A DNA stretch of 64,000 nucleotides from JABDJZ01 sp047619685 (GTDB lineage Bacteria > Bacteroidota > Rhodothermia > Rhodothermales > UBA10348): positions 120,264 through 184,263 of the forward strand of contig JBLHLC010000003.1 of assembly GCA_047619685.1 (NCBI GenBank), in the 5' to 3' direction. The notes beneath the pieces are model-generated. The model made no database searches, was not told the origin of the DNA, and saw nothing but the letters and a program-made list of their open reading frames with translations. The translations under genes were made by a program, and so were the position numbers. Within the stretch, counting starts at the first letter, position 1. Each line of letters starts with the position of its first letter. Positions 26,375 through 36,519 of the stretch are shown piece after piece.

Positions 26375-26421
26375 CCCGGATGCTGTCCGACCTCGGTTGG
26401 ACGAAGAATTTCCCCTCCAAC

Positions 26422-26460
26422 AAAAAACCCCACCCCCATTTCGGGGGCGGGGTTTTTTTT
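26422..26460. terminator. Strong bidirectional intrinsic terminator
   Basis: Six A, then CCCC-A-CCCCC, a five-base loop, GGGGG-C-GGGG and eight T. The hairpin has nine GC pairs with one mismatch and a perfect T tract on both strands. It serves the plus-strand lipoprotein and the minus-strand anti-sigma-like gene, which converge here. Confidence 0.93.
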
Positions 26461-26473
26461 GTTTACATGCTCT

Positions 26474-27112
26474 TTACCGGTGGCGCACGATGGTGGAACG
26501 GGTACGCTGCACTAGTTGCCCCTGCGTGTCGTAGGCGTCTATCCATATACGCCGGGAGGCACTTGGGGGCAGGAAGGCGGCCAGGGCTTCGAAGTCCAGG
26601 TGCGGGACATCCGACTCCACGCTCCCCACCACGCGGTCCGTCTCGTCGTCAAAAATAACGAAATGGTAACTGGAGGCTGCGGGGTCGCCCGACCAGGTCA
26701 GCGCTTCGAACGGACCATTGACGGCGACCATCCTGGATGGGTCTACCTGTGCCATGGCGCCCTGGGATATTCCGGAATCCACCCCAAAGCGGAACGCCAC
26801 AAACACCGTTGTCGTGAACGCGGTAACGCATACGAGCGTGATCGTCATCCAAAGGAGTACGCTCAATCGCCTGCTGGCGGTAAGAAGAGGACGGCGGCGT
26901 GCAGGGATTTTCACCGAAGTTAGTGAAGGCCTGGGCAGTGCTTGTCCGTCGCCTTCCGACTCCAGCAACTGATTGGCGGCGAACAGCAGATCCCGCGCAT
27001 CCTCGTTCCGAGCCAGAAAATCGGCGACCTCGCGTCTTCGCGAAGGCTCCAGTTTACCGGCCAGGTATGCCGCTAGGGTGTACTCGTCTATGCCGCGACT
27101 TGTAAGTCGCAT
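26474..27112 (-). CDS. Anti-sigma-factor-like single-span membrane protein
   Basis: From the ATG at 27112 the protein has 212 residues. Its N-terminal helices (GIDEYTLAAYLAGKLEPSRR, then FLARNEDARDLLFAANQLLE) resemble the cytoplasmic domain of anti-sigma factors of the zf-HC2/RskA kind but lack the zinc Cys and His. One membrane helix follows (about 81-105), then a periplasmic beta-rich domain like a fibronectin/Ig fold (LTWSGDPAASSYHFVIFDD). No sigma factor gene lies next to it, which is unusual since such pairs are normally adjacent. An upstream Met at 27157 would add 15 residues that look unlike the family. The function is tentative. Confidence 0.6.
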   Translation of the reverse strand: MRLTSRGIDEYTLAAYLAGKLEPSRRREVADFLARNEDARDLLFAANQLLESEGDGQALPRPSLTSVKIPARRRPLLTASRRLSVLLWMTITLVCVTAFTTTVFVAFRFGVDSGISQGAMAQVDPSRMVAVNGPFEALTWSGDPAASSYHFVIFDDETDRVVGSVESDVPHLDFEALAAFLPPSASRRIWIDAYDTQGQLVQRTRSTIVRHR

Positions 27113-27273
27113 GTGGGTGAGGGCTAAAAAAGGTGCGCGTCGACCAGGGCCCTCCAAGTGGAAGCGGGGCCCCTATGGATGGGAGTACGATAAAAATGCC
27201 GGGAATAGTGCCCAGCCCACTTTCCGATACCGATTCACTTGCTTGCTCCGCTGGAAGCCGTCATATTCCTACC

Positions 27274-28896
27274 ATGGACGCTGACCTTCGATCTATTCAG
27301 GAAGCTCGGGAGCTGCTTCGGGCCGCCCGAAAGGCACAACACGAGGCCAAGAAGCTTGATCAGGCCCAGGTAGACCGTATTGTTGACGCCATGGCGCGCG
27401 CGGGTGCCAAGCAGGCGGACCGGCTGGGTCGGATGGCGCATGAAGAGACGGGATTTGGACGCGCCGAAAGCAAGCGGGAAAAGAACCTGTTTGCCACCAC
27501 CATGCTTCTTGAGCGGATGGCAGGGATGCGGACGGTCGGGATCATTCGGAAGCTGGAAAACGACAGCATTTGGGAGGTCGCCACACCGATGGGAGTTGTG
27601 GCAGCCCTGATCCCCTCTACCAACCCCACGTCCACGGCTATGTATAAGGCGATCATCGCGGCCAAGGCCCGGTGCGCCGTGGTCATGAGCCCTCACCCGC
27701 GGGCCAAACGCTCGACGGCCGAGGCTCTTGGCGTAGTCGCGGAGGCAGCTTATAAGGCCGGGGCGCCACAGGGTCTCTTCGCCTGCATGTCCGAGGTCAG
27801 CCTGGCTGGAACCCAGGCGCTGCTGGAGGACAAGGAAGTTGATCTCATCCTTGCCACCGGTGGCTCTGCGATGGTCAAGGCCGCGTATTCCAAAGGCAAG
27901 CCGGCGTATGGTGTTGGCTCAGGAAACGTACCGGTCTATGTGGACCGAAGTGCCGATGTGGCCAAGGCGGCCAAAGACCTGGTCTATGGCGCCAGTTTTG
28001 ACTGGGGAACGCTGTGCTCCACGGAGCGGAGCATTGTGTGCGACCTCCCGGTGAAGAAAGCGCTCCTGGAGGGACTGCTAGCCGCCGGCGCTCACCTGGT
28101 TACGACAGACGAGCGACCAAAACTTGAGCGAGCGGTGGTCGTGGACGGCAAGCTCAACCTTGAGCAGGTTGGCAAATCGCCGGAAGTCATCGCGCAGATG
28201 GCCGGCTTTCGTGTGCCCAGGGGGACGCTCGCGCTCATTGCAGAATCGACCGTGGTCGGCGTAGGAGACCCGCTCTCCCGAGAGACACTTTCGCCCATTT
28301 TGACGCTGTACACGGTAGACGGTTGGGAGGCGGGATGTGAACGGTGCATGGAAGTCCTCAGCTACGGCGGCATGGGGCATACGCTGGCTCTCCACGCCAC
28401 AAGCGATCGTGTGATCGAAGCTTTTGCACTCCAGAAGCCCGCGATGCGAATCGTTGTCAACTCTGTGGCTGCGTTGGGCTCGGTCGGGTATTCGACCATG
28501 CTCTTCCCTGCGATGACGCTTGGGCCGGGCACCATTGGGGGTTCCATTACGAGTGACAACATCTCACCGCTCCATCTGCTGAACATCAAGCGCGTGGCGT
28601 TTGAGACGGCCCCCGTAAACACCAGATATGCGGCCGAGGCGCGGGTTACCGGGGCCAAATCACGGTCCCCTCAAACGGCGGGTGACAGCGGGGCAAAACC
28701 GCTGGCTGCCAAGTCCCGAGAGGGCGGCAGCTGGATTTCCGAAATTGAGGAGAGGCTGCGAGCCAGAGCTGGAAGCCCCCCCGTCGCCACCCCCATTCAA
28801 GCCCCGGCCGTTTCCCCGGCAGCGCCGAGTGGCACCGATTCCGGCGGCCTGTCCGACGGGGAGATTGACGCTCTTGTCCGCGAATTCAGACACTAG
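27274..28896 (+). CDS. Acylating (CoA-dependent) aldehyde dehydrogenase with extra C-terminal tail
   Basis: A 540-residue protein. Residues 1-455 match the acylating aldehyde dehydrogenase group (EutE/PduP, the AdhE N-terminus, sulfoacetaldehyde dehydrogenase). Motifs are ALIPSTNPTSTAMYKAI, VMSPHPRAKRSTAEAL, the catalytic Cys248 in WGTLCSTERS and GYSTMLFPAMTLGPGTIGGS. Such enzymes turn an aldehyde, CoA and NAD+ into acyl-CoA; the substrate is not clear. Beyond residue 458 there are two Pro/Ala-rich linkers and two short amphipathic helices (SWISEIEERLRARAG at 486-500 and LSDGEIDALVREFRH at the very end). The last helix resembles encapsulation peptides of microcompartment enzymes, though no shell gene is in view. 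I chose Met 27274; Met 27133 would add 47 residues unlike the family. Confidence 0.85.
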   Translation: MDADLRSIQEARELLRAARKAQHEAKKLDQAQVDRIVDAMARAGAKQADRLGRMAHEETGFGRAESKREKNLFATTMLLERMAGMRTVGIIRKLENDSIWEVATPMGVVAALIPSTNPTSTAMYKAIIAAKARCAVVMSPHPRAKRSTAEALGVVAEAAYKAGAPQGLFACMSEVSLAGTQALLEDKEVDLILATGGSAMVKAAYSKGKPAYGVGSGNVPVYVDRSADVAKAAKDLVYGASFDWGTLCSTERSIVCDLPVKKALLEGLLAAGAHLVTTDERPKLERAVVVDGKLNLEQVGKSPEVIAQMAGFRVPRGTLALIAESTVVGVGDPLSRETLSPILTLYTVDGWEAGCERCMEVLSYGGMGHTLALHATSDRVIEAFALQKPAMRIVVNSVAALGSVGYSTMLFPAMTLGPGTIGGSITSDNISPLHLLNIKRVAFETAPVNTRYAAEARVTGAKSRSPQTAGDSGAKPLAAKSREGGSWISEIEERLRARAGSPPVATPIQAPAVSPAAPSGTDSGGLSDGEIDALVREFRH

Positions 28897-28908
28897 GGTC
28901 TTCTCGAA

Positions 28909-28940
28909 TTGACTAACAGGGCCAAGACAGGCTAACTTTG
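28909..28940 (+). promoter_or_regulatory. Bacteroidota-type sigma-A promoter for efp-accB-accC
   Basis: TTG at 28909-28911 and an exact TAnnTTTG box (TAACTTTG, 28933-28940) are 21 bases apart, inside the 17-23 range known for Bacteroidota promoters. Transcription would start near 28947, about 24 bases before the efp ATG. Confidence 0.7.
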
Positions 28941-28970
28941 ACGCCTTTGCGCGAATTAATTCAAGGCTGA

Positions 28971-29540
28971 ATGGCGGACACGAGCGACTTCAGAAACGGA
29001 CTAACTCTTATATGGAACGGTGACCTCTGGTCCGTCATTGAGTTCATGCACGTAAAGCCGGGCAAGGGCGGTGCGTTCGTGCGTTCCAAGCTCCGAAATG
29101 TGCGGAGCGGCAAGATTGTGGACAACACATTCCGGGCGGGAGAAAAGTTTGATACCGCCAGAATCGAGCGCCGGACCTATCAATACCTGTATCAGGATGA
29201 TTTGGGTCTCCACTTTATGAATCTGGAGGACTACGAGCAGCTGTCCCTTCCGGAAGAGAGGGTTACGGGTCGCCAGTTCATCAAGGAAGGCGGGACTCTT
29301 GAGATCCTCTTCCATGCGGAAACCGAACAGGCCCTCAATATTGAGATTCCAAGCACCGTGGAGTTGGTTGTTACCCAAACGGACCCCGGTCTGAAAGGGG
29401 ATACGGCAACCGGCGCTACGAAACCCGCCACACTCGAAAGCGGAGCGGTGGTCTATGTACCACTGTTCATCAACGAAGGCGACACGATCAGGGTCAACAC
29501 GGAAAAGGGAGATTACCTTACCCGTGTTTCTACAGCCTGA
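28971..29540 (+). CDS. efp: Translation elongation factor P
   Basis: A 189-residue protein with the three beta-barrel domains of EF-P, which relieves ribosome stalling at polyproline. The tip loop reads KPGKGGAFVRSKLRN with Lys32 at the modification position. Domain II contains RRTYQYLYQDDLGLHFMN, and domain III ends with GDTIRVNTEKGDYLTRV. The Lys type suggests modification by an EpmAB-like or other pathway, not the arginine route; the modifying genes are not here. It leads an apparent operon with accB (23 bases apart) and accC, a common arrangement in Bacteroidota and others. Confidence 0.96.
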   Translation: MADTSDFRNGLTLIWNGDLWSVIEFMHVKPGKGGAFVRSKLRNVRSGKIVDNTFRAGEKFDTARIERRTYQYLYQDDLGLHFMNLEDYEQLSLPEERVTGRQFIKEGGTLEILFHAETEQALNIEIPSTVELVVTQTDPGLKGDTATGATKPATLESGAVVYVPLFINEGDTIRVNTEKGDYLTRVSTA

Positions 29541-29562
29541 TCGGCGCTAACACCTACCTCTG

Positions 29563-30048
29563 ATGGATATCGATCGCATTCGGGAGCTTCTGCAGATCAT
29601 CGCTGATAGCGGGGTCTCCGAAGTGGAAATTCACGATGAGGACTTCAAACTGGTCGTTCGAACAACTGCACCACCCGCGGCGGCGCAGGCCCCATCTCCG
29701 TATCCCTACATGATGGCTGCCCCGCAGCACATGGTCATGCCCGAGGCTAGTCCAGGAGCCGTGATACCGGCGCCCGCCGTAGCCGCTCCAGCGGAGCCCG
29801 ACGCGTCGGGAGAGCCCATTCGCGCGCCCATTGTCGGCACCTTTTACGGTTCGCCGTCGCCAGACCAGGACTCTTATGTCTCCGTGGGAGACAGGGTCAA
29901 GCCCGGCGATGTCCTCTGCATCATCGAGGCCATGAAGCTCATGAACGAGATAGAGTGCGAACAGGCAGGCACGATCACGGAAATTCTGGTCGAGAATGCG
30001 CAGCCTGTTGAATTTGACCAGCCCCTGTTTCTCATTGATCCCAGCTGA
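29563..30048 (+). CDS. accB: Biotin carboxyl carrier protein of acetyl-CoA carboxylase
   Basis: A 161-residue protein. The N-terminal 35 residues are the dimer/holo-complex segment, followed by an Ala/Pro-rich flexible linker (about 36-84). The C-terminal biotinyl domain holds EAMKLMNE, with the biotin-bearing Lys125. It carries the carboxyl group from AccC to the carboxyltransferase in the first step of fatty-acid synthesis. It lies between efp and accC with 22- and 15-base spacers. accA and accD are not in the window. Confidence 0.96.
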   Translation: MDIDRIRELLQIIADSGVSEVEIHDEDFKLVVRTTAPPAAAQAPSPYPYMMAAPQHMVMPEASPGAVIPAPAVAAPAEPDASGEPIRAPIVGTFYGSPSPDQDSYVSVGDRVKPGDVLCIIEAMKLMNEIECEQAGTITEILVENAQPVEFDQPLFLIDPS

Positions 30049-30063
30049 GGCTGACTAGCCTAC

Positions 30064-31416
<1,353 letters not shown>

Positions 31417-31428
31417 CGGATCCTCCAG

Positions 31429-31463
31429 ACGTCTGTTCAGGTACAGACGTGACTCTTCCTTTT
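31429..31463 (+). terminator. Probable terminator after accC
   Basis: A perfect eight-base inverted repeat, ACGTCTGT and ACAGACGT (31429-31436 and 31443-31450), with a six-base loop. It is followed three bases later by TCTTCCTTTTATT. The T-rich tail is imperfect but suits an intrinsic terminator ending the efp-acc transcript. Confidence 0.6.
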
Positions 31464-31489
31464 ATTGCTCGTAAAACCCGTACTCGACG

Positions 31490-31873
31490 ATGGACTTCCC
31501 GGCGGAGCTTCGCTATACCAAAGATCACGAGTGGATTCGCATCTCGGACGATGGGTCCACAGCGACCATCGGCATCACCGACTTCGCCCAGGGCGAGTTG
31601 GGCGACATTGTATTCGTTGATATTGACACGGTCGGAACCGAGGTGGCCAAGGATGACGTTTTTGGAACCGTAGAGGCTGTCAAGACCGTTTCGGAACTGT
31701 TCATGCCGCTCACCGGCGAGGTGCTCGAGTTTAACGGGGCCCTCGAGGACGCACCTGAACTTGTGAATGACGATCCATATGGCGAAGGATGGATGATCAA
31801 GGTCAGTGTGAGTGATTCGGCGGAACTTGATGGGCTTCTTTCTGCCGAGCAATACTCGGAAATGGCTGGTTAA
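31490..31873 (+). CDS. gcvH: Glycine cleavage system H protein
   Basis: A 127-residue lipoyl carrier protein. The start ELRYTKDHEWIRI, the core ITDFAQGELGDIVFVDID and the lipoyl site GTVEAVKTVSEL with Lys65 are all typical. It shuttles the aminomethyl group between GcvP, GcvT and the L protein in glycine breakdown. gcvP lies 9 kb downstream on the same strand; gcvT is not in view. The guaA ATG follows after three bases, so the two are probably one transcript, which fits a one-carbon and purine link. Confidence 0.96.
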   Translation: MDFPAELRYTKDHEWIRISDDGSTATIGITDFAQGELGDIVFVDIDTVGTEVAKDDVFGTVEAVKTVSELFMPLTGEVLEFNGALEDAPELVNDDPYGEGWMIKVSVSDSAELDGLLSAEQYSEMAG

Positions 31874-31876
31874 CGC

Positions 31877-33442
31877 ATGCATCAGCGGATCATAATTCTT
31901 GATTTTGGCTCCCAGTTTACCCAACTGATTGCGCGCCGGGTTCGCGAGTCTGGCGTGTACTCGGAGATCTACGCGTGCACTACACCGACCGCGGAAATCG
32001 CTGCGATGCAGCCCTCCGGTATCATTCTGTCGGGTGGCCCCTCGTCAGTCTATGACGACGGTGCTCCGCAACTTGACCCAGTCATTTTGAGTCTTGAGGG
32101 ACCAAACGGGGCGGTTCCTGTCCTTGGGATTTGCTATGGCCTGCAGGCCATGGCGCACTCGGCGGGGGGCCACGTGGCCCGGGCCGATCGCCGCGAGTTT
32201 GGCCGGGCCCGGTTGAAAGTGATCGATGAAGCGACCTTGCTCGCCGGTCTTCCCGAGGACACAGTTGTCTGGATGAGTCACGGGGACCACCTCATTGACC
32301 TCCCGTCCAACTACCGGGTCATCGCCAAGACCGAGAATGCGCCGATTGCCGCCATCCAGATTGAGGGCACCCCGCATTACGGCGTTCAGTTTCACCCGGA
32401 GGTGTTCCATACGGATCACGGCAAGACCGTCATTCAGAACTTCACCCACGGTGTGTGCGGGTGCTTGGGCGACTGGTCTCCGGCCTCTTTCATCGATGAG
32501 AAGACCGAAGAAATCCGGGCTACGGTGGGAGACGAGCACGTCATCCTCGGTCTATCCGGTGGGGTGGATTCCTCCGTCGCCGCGGTGCTTCTCCATCGGG
32601 CCATTGGCGACCAACTCACGTGCATTTTCGTCAACAACGGACTTCTCCGCCGTGGCGAGTGGGAGCAGGTCCAGGAGACGTTTCGGGACCATTACCACAT
32701 TCGGCTTGAGGCTGTGGACGCCTCCGACCTCTTTCTGGACCGGCTTGAGGGCGTTTCCGACCCGGAACGAAAGCGTCACATTATCGGCAACACCTTTGTC
32801 GAGGTGTTCGACTCCGCGACAGACTCCGTGGTAGCCCGCATTGGGCGCAGACCACGCTTCCTTGCCCAGGGGACTCTGTACCCGGACGTTATTGAGAGTG
32901 TGTCCTTCAAGGGCCCTTCGGCAACCATCAAGAGTCACCACAATGTCGGAGGGCTGCCCGACGACATGGACTTCGAAATTCTGGAGCCTTTCCGGGAGTT
33001 GTTCAAGGATGAAGTTCGCGTAATCGGACGGCTTCTCGAGGTGCCGCAGTCCATTGTCGGCAGACACCCCTTCCCCGGCCCCGGTCTTGGAATCAGGATT
33101 CTTGGCCCGGTGACCAGAGATGATGTGGCAATCCTCCAGGAAGCCGACGCCATCTTCATCCAAGAGCTTCGCAACTTCCAGCTCTACGACGATGTCTGGC
33201 AAGCTTTTGCCGTCTTGCTGCCGGTCCAGACGGTAGGCGTCATGGGCGATGAGCGGACGTACGAAAACGTTTGCGCTCTGCGGGCTGTCTCCAGCGTGGA
33301 CGGCATGACCGCGGACTGGTCCAAACTCCCGTACGACTTCCTAGCCCATGTGTCGAATCGAATCGTAAACGAAGTCCGGGGCATCAATCGATGTGTATAC
33401 GACATCAGTTCAAAACCTCCGGCCACAATTGAATGGGAGTAA
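31877..33442 (+). CDS. guaA: GMP synthase (glutamine-hydrolysing)
   Basis: A 521-residue enzyme that aminates XMP to GMP with ATP and glutamine. The N-terminal class I amidotransferase has the nucleophile Cys86 (LGICYGLQAM) and the His-Glu pair in VQFHPEVFHT. The ATP-pyrophosphatase P-loop is GLSGGVDSSVA. The C-terminal dimer domain ends in the family-typical PPATIEWE. Its last ten bases overlap the next gene. Confidence 0.97.
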   Translation: MHQRIIILDFGSQFTQLIARRVRESGVYSEIYACTTPTAEIAAMQPSGIILSGGPSSVYDDGAPQLDPVILSLEGPNGAVPVLGICYGLQAMAHSAGGHVARADRREFGRARLKVIDEATLLAGLPEDTVVWMSHGDHLIDLPSNYRVIAKTENAPIAAIQIEGTPHYGVQFHPEVFHTDHGKTVIQNFTHGVCGCLGDWSPASFIDEKTEEIRATVGDEHVILGLSGGVDSSVAAVLLHRAIGDQLTCIFVNNGLLRRGEWEQVQETFRDHYHIRLEAVDASDLFLDRLEGVSDPERKRHIIGNTFVEVFDSATDSVVARIGRRPRFLAQGTLYPDVIESVSFKGPSATIKSHHNVGGLPDDMDFEILEPFRELFKDEVRVIGRLLEVPQSIVGRHPFPGPGLGIRILGPVTRDDVAILQEADAIFIQELRNFQLYDDVWQAFAVLLPVQTVGVMGDERTYENVCALRAVSSVDGMTADWSKLPYDFLAHVSNRIVNEVRGINRCVYDISSKPPATIEWE

Positions 33443-34896
33443 TCCGGCCCATAAGTCGCACGTTCGCGGGAGTGTGTTTTTGCGTCCTTCTACTGACACC
33501 GTTCGCCACCCCGTGGGTGAAGGCGCAGGCGCCCGATTCACGGATCGCTGAAATTGCCGAAGCGGATACGCTGTTCGATCGTGCGGTGCAGCTGTTTGAA
33601 GCAGGTAACTATACGGAGGCTGCCGGTCAGTTCTCCCGTGTTGCGCAGTCCTTCGGATTACATCGGTACACCACGGCCGCGGCCTTCATGGAGGCCCGTT
33701 CCCTGTATCGCGTGGGCGCTTTTGGAAAGTCGGTCAGCGCCTTTGAGGCCTTCCTGGGGCTGTACCCCTCCAGCCGGTTCGTCGCCGAGGCAGAGCGTTC
33801 CCTGCGACTGGCCAAAGACGCGCTCAGTGCCAAGGACAATAGTCCGGTAACGCTCGGAATCATCCTTTCCCTGAGTGGCGATGAGGCTTCTTCCTCCCAG
33901 GCCGTGTTTAACGGGGTGCGGCTTGCGGTCGAAGCGCATAACATGACAGAGAATGCGAGACCCGTCAGGCTCGTCTTTCGCGATATCGCCCTCTTGGGAC
34001 CGAGGGGCGCGGTAGACGCCGTTGTTGAAGAGGGGGCCATAGCGATTTTCGGGGGGCTATTCAGCGACCAGGCGCGTGTCGCCGCGGCGGCGGCTGAGGC
34101 CCACGGAGTCGTCTTCGTGGCGCCACTTGCTACAGATCCGCAGGTCACAGCCGGTCGGTCGTTCGTTTTTCAGGCCAACCCAACTATCCCCATGAGGGGC
34201 CGTCTCATGGCCAGGTTTGCGGTGAACGCGCTCAGGTTGAACGAGCTTGCGGTCATAGCAGAGGCGGATGATGGCGGAATCTCCGAGGAGATGGGGCGCG
34301 CCTTCGCCGACGAGGCCGAACTCCTGGGTGCTACCGTCCGCTTTGTCAATATCCTCCCAACCGCGACGGAGTGGTTCCGACTGGGGAGTACGCTGGATGC
34401 AGACAGCCTGCGCGGACTCGATGCCATTTACACGCCGGTTTCCGGGGCCGGAGCGGATCGGTTGGCGGGCGCCCTTTTGAGTAGCCTCGATGGAGTGCTG
34501 GGCACTGGCGCCGGAGGGCTGGGGTCTGGTCTCAGGATACTGGGCAATGCCGAGTGGCACGATCTCCCGATCCGGGCCCAGGCCTCGCGATACAGGGTTA
34601 CCTACTCGAACGATTTTTTCTTTGATCGCCAGAGTGACCGGGCCCAGGCCTTCACGAGACGATATCGGTCTCTGACGGGCGTTGACCCCGACCGTCTCGG
34701 AGTTGTCGGGTTTGATCTCACCCGATACCTGATCGACCTCCTTCGACCGGGCGGGGTCACAGAGCTCCGGGATATCATGTTGTCTGCGCCCCCTTTCGAG
34801 GGAATTGGAGTCAGGACCTTCTTCGGGGGGCAACAGGTGAACCAACAGATGTTCTATCACCGCTACAGAGACGGCAACCTCGAACTTATGAGGTAG
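33433..34896 (+). CDS. TPR plus periplasmic-binding-fold protein (LpoA/ANF-receptor-like)
   Basis: A 487-residue exported protein. The signal peptide runs to about residue 31 (cleavage near VKAQA). TPR-like helices follow (about 40-125: LFEAGNYTEAAGQFSRVAQS, GAFGKSVSAFEAFLGLYPSS). A type I periplasmic-binding domain fills the rest (PVTLGIILSLSGDEASSSQA, FGGLFSDQARVAAAAAEAHG, and a late segment with RYRSLTGVDPDRLGVVGFD). The combination resembles LpoA, the activator of PBP1A, and amino-acid ABC binding proteins. With no ABC genes beside it, an envelope role is more likely than uptake; this is inference. It overlaps guaA by ten bases and is followed by a terminator. Confidence 0.78.
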   Translation: MGVIRPISRTFAGVCFCVLLLTPFATPWVKAQAPDSRIAEIAEADTLFDRAVQLFEAGNYTEAAGQFSRVAQSFGLHRYTTAAAFMEARSLYRVGAFGKSVSAFEAFLGLYPSSRFVAEAERSLRLAKDALSAKDNSPVTLGIILSLSGDEASSSQAVFNGVRLAVEAHNMTENARPVRLVFRDIALLGPRGAVDAVVEEGAIAIFGGLFSDQARVAAAAAEAHGVVFVAPLATDPQVTAGRSFVFQANPTIPMRGRLMARFAVNALRLNELAVIAEADDGGISEEMGRAFADEAELLGATVRFVNILPTATEWFRLGSTLDADSLRGLDAIYTPVSGAGADRLAGALLSSLDGVLGTGAGGLGSGLRILGNAEWHDLPIRAQASRYRVTYSNDFFFDRQSDRAQAFTRRYRSLTGVDPDRLGVVGFDLTRYLIDLLRPGGVTELRDIMLSAPPFEGIGVRTFFGGQQVNQQMFYHRYRDGNLELMR

Positions 34897-34937
34897 GCCT
34901 CCCTCCTGCCGGACCGCAAGGAACTGCCCCACAGAGG

Positions 34938-34971
34938 TCGGGGTACGATTGTGTTGCTGTACCCGATTTTT
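34938..34971 (+). terminator. Intrinsic terminator after the LpoA-like gene
   Basis: TCGGGGTAC pairs with GTACCCGA (one bulged G) around a 12-base loop, directly followed by TTTTT (34967-34971). It closes the gcvH-guaA-LpoA-like transcript; bamD would then have its own promoter in the next 80 bases. Confidence 0.75.
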
Positions 34972-35052
34972 GTCGGACCTCGCGCGTACTAATCCCGCGG
35001 GCGCCAGCGTTCCTGACTCCCCGGCACTCGCCACCATTCCCGAAGACTCCTG

Positions 35053-35859
35053 ATGATCCGAAGAATCATCCCTATCGTTGCCCTGCTTGCCGTAACCGGG
35101 TGTGCCGGGTCCGGCCGCCTGTCGTACGATGGCCCCGAAGACGCCTACAACAAGGGCGTTACGCGCGTTGAGGCCCGCGACTTCGAAAGAGCCGCCGAGT
35201 TTTTCCAGGGCGTATTCGACTTTGGTCGCACGCACGAGTGGGCCGCCGACGCGCAGCTTTCTCTGGCCAGGGCCTACCGGTCCAACAAGGATTATCTGCT
35301 GGCCGCCAACGAATTTACCCGGTTTACCCAGATCTACCGGGCGGACCCCAGAGTCCCGGATGCCGCCTACGAGCTGGCCATGACGTACTTCGACAGGTCA
35401 CCGGCATGGGCACTGGATCAAACAGATACGGAGCGCGCCATCACGCAGTTCGAGCTGTTCATGACGCGGTACCCCAGCCATCCACTGTTTTTTGAGGGCC
35501 AGGAACGGATCCAGGAGCTCAGGGGAAAATTGGCTCAGAAGCGGTACTACGCCGGCTTTGAGTACCAGGTGCGGGGTTACCAGGAAGCTGCGGCCTTGAC
35601 GTTCGTGTCGGTGTTTGACGACTACTACGATACCGAGTGGGCTGATGACGCACTCGTTGCCGCCGCAAAAGCATACATCGAGTATGCAGATCGGAGCGTG
35701 ATCCACAGGCGTCCAGAGCGCCTTCGCTCAGCTATTGAGGTTTATGATCGGCTACTCCAGATTTTCCCTGACAGTCCTCTGATCAAGGAGGCCGAGGCGG
35801 CGTATCTGGACGCCTCTCAGCGGCTGCAGGATCTGGAGTCCGTGCAAGAGCAAGAGTAG
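35053..35859 (+). CDS. bamD: Outer-membrane assembly lipoprotein BamD
   Basis: A 268-residue lipoprotein with a very short signal peptide (lipobox AVTGC, Cys17) and five TPR-like helix pairs. The family pattern is clear: AYNKGVTRVEARDFERAAEF, SLARAYRSNKDYLLAANEF, PDAAYELAMTYFDRSP, then QFELFMTRYPSHP. BamD works with BamA to fold barrels into the outer membrane, so a Gram-negative envelope is certain. The loop after FDRSPAWALDQTDTERAI is normal for BamD. It starts a new transcription unit leading to nadD. Confidence 0.92.
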   Translation: MIRRIIPIVALLAVTGCAGSGRLSYDGPEDAYNKGVTRVEARDFERAAEFFQGVFDFGRTHEWAADAQLSLARAYRSNKDYLLAANEFTRFTQIYRADPRVPDAAYELAMTYFDRSPAWALDQTDTERAITQFELFMTRYPSHPLFFEGQERIQELRGKLAQKRYYAGFEYQVRGYQEAAALTFVSVFDDYYDTEWADDALVAAAKAYIEYADRSVIHRRPERLRSAIEVYDRLLQIFPDSPLIKEAEAAYLDASQRLQDLESVQEQE

Positions 35860-35913
35860 GCAGACCGTGGCTCGGACTTCGGCCGGGCTCCATTCCAACC
35901 TGCGGGAAATGTC

Positions 35914-36519
35914 ATGCGTGTCGGACTGTTCGGGGGCACCTTCAACCCTCCTCATGCAGGCCATCGCATTGTGGCCGAGCAGGCGGTAGAAGTTCTGCAT
36001 CTGGACCTTCTGATCTGGATGCCGGCAAGAAGGTCTCCCTTCAAGAACGGCAACCACGACGTGGACGCCCGTCACCGGCTGGCGATGACGCGTTTGGCGA
36101 CGGCGGATCATCCGTCCTTTGTGGTCTCAGACCTGGAGATTGAGCGCCCGCCGCCGTCCTACACGGTTGAGACCGTTCGCCTCCTTGCCGAGCGTTATAC
36201 GGAGGCAAAACTCTTCCTGGTCATTGGCCAGGACAGCTGGGATGGCTTTTCGGACTGGAGACGGCCGGCCGAGATCCGGGAATTATGCACGGTTGCCGTC
36301 TATCCTCGACCTACCACTGAGAAGGCGGTCCCGGAAGGGCTTCAGGGCACTGATGTCCTCTGGATAAACGCCCCACGTATGGACATCTCATCCTCAGACA
36401 TCCGGAACAGGTTGAAGACTGGCCAGGCCGTAGCGGGCCTTCTGGGACCACATGTTCGGCAGTATATCGCCGAGAATAGCCTGTACACGGCCCTGCCTGA
36501 AGCCAGACCGAGCCGTTGA
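35914..36519 (+). CDS. nadD: Nicotinate-nucleotide adenylyltransferase
   Basis: A 201-residue nucleotidyltransferase that joins nicotinate mononucleotide and ATP to make deamido-NAD. The N-terminal LFGGTFNPPHAGH holds the HxGH-type ATP motif. IWMPARRSPFKNGN and LVIGQDSWDGFSDWRRP follow, and SSSDIRNRLKTGQ replaces the usual ISSTxIR near the end. The stop overlaps the start of nagZ (ATGA), so the two are coupled. Confidence 0.95.
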   Translation: MRVGLFGGTFNPPHAGHRIVAEQAVEVLHLDLLIWMPARRSPFKNGNHDVDARHRLAMTRLATADHPSFVVSDLEIERPPPSYTVETVRLLAERYTEAKLFLVIGQDSWDGFSDWRRPAEIRELCTVAVYPRPTTEKAVPEGLQGTDVLWINAPRMDISSSDIRNRLKTGQAVAGLLGPHVRQYIAENSLYTALPEARPSR

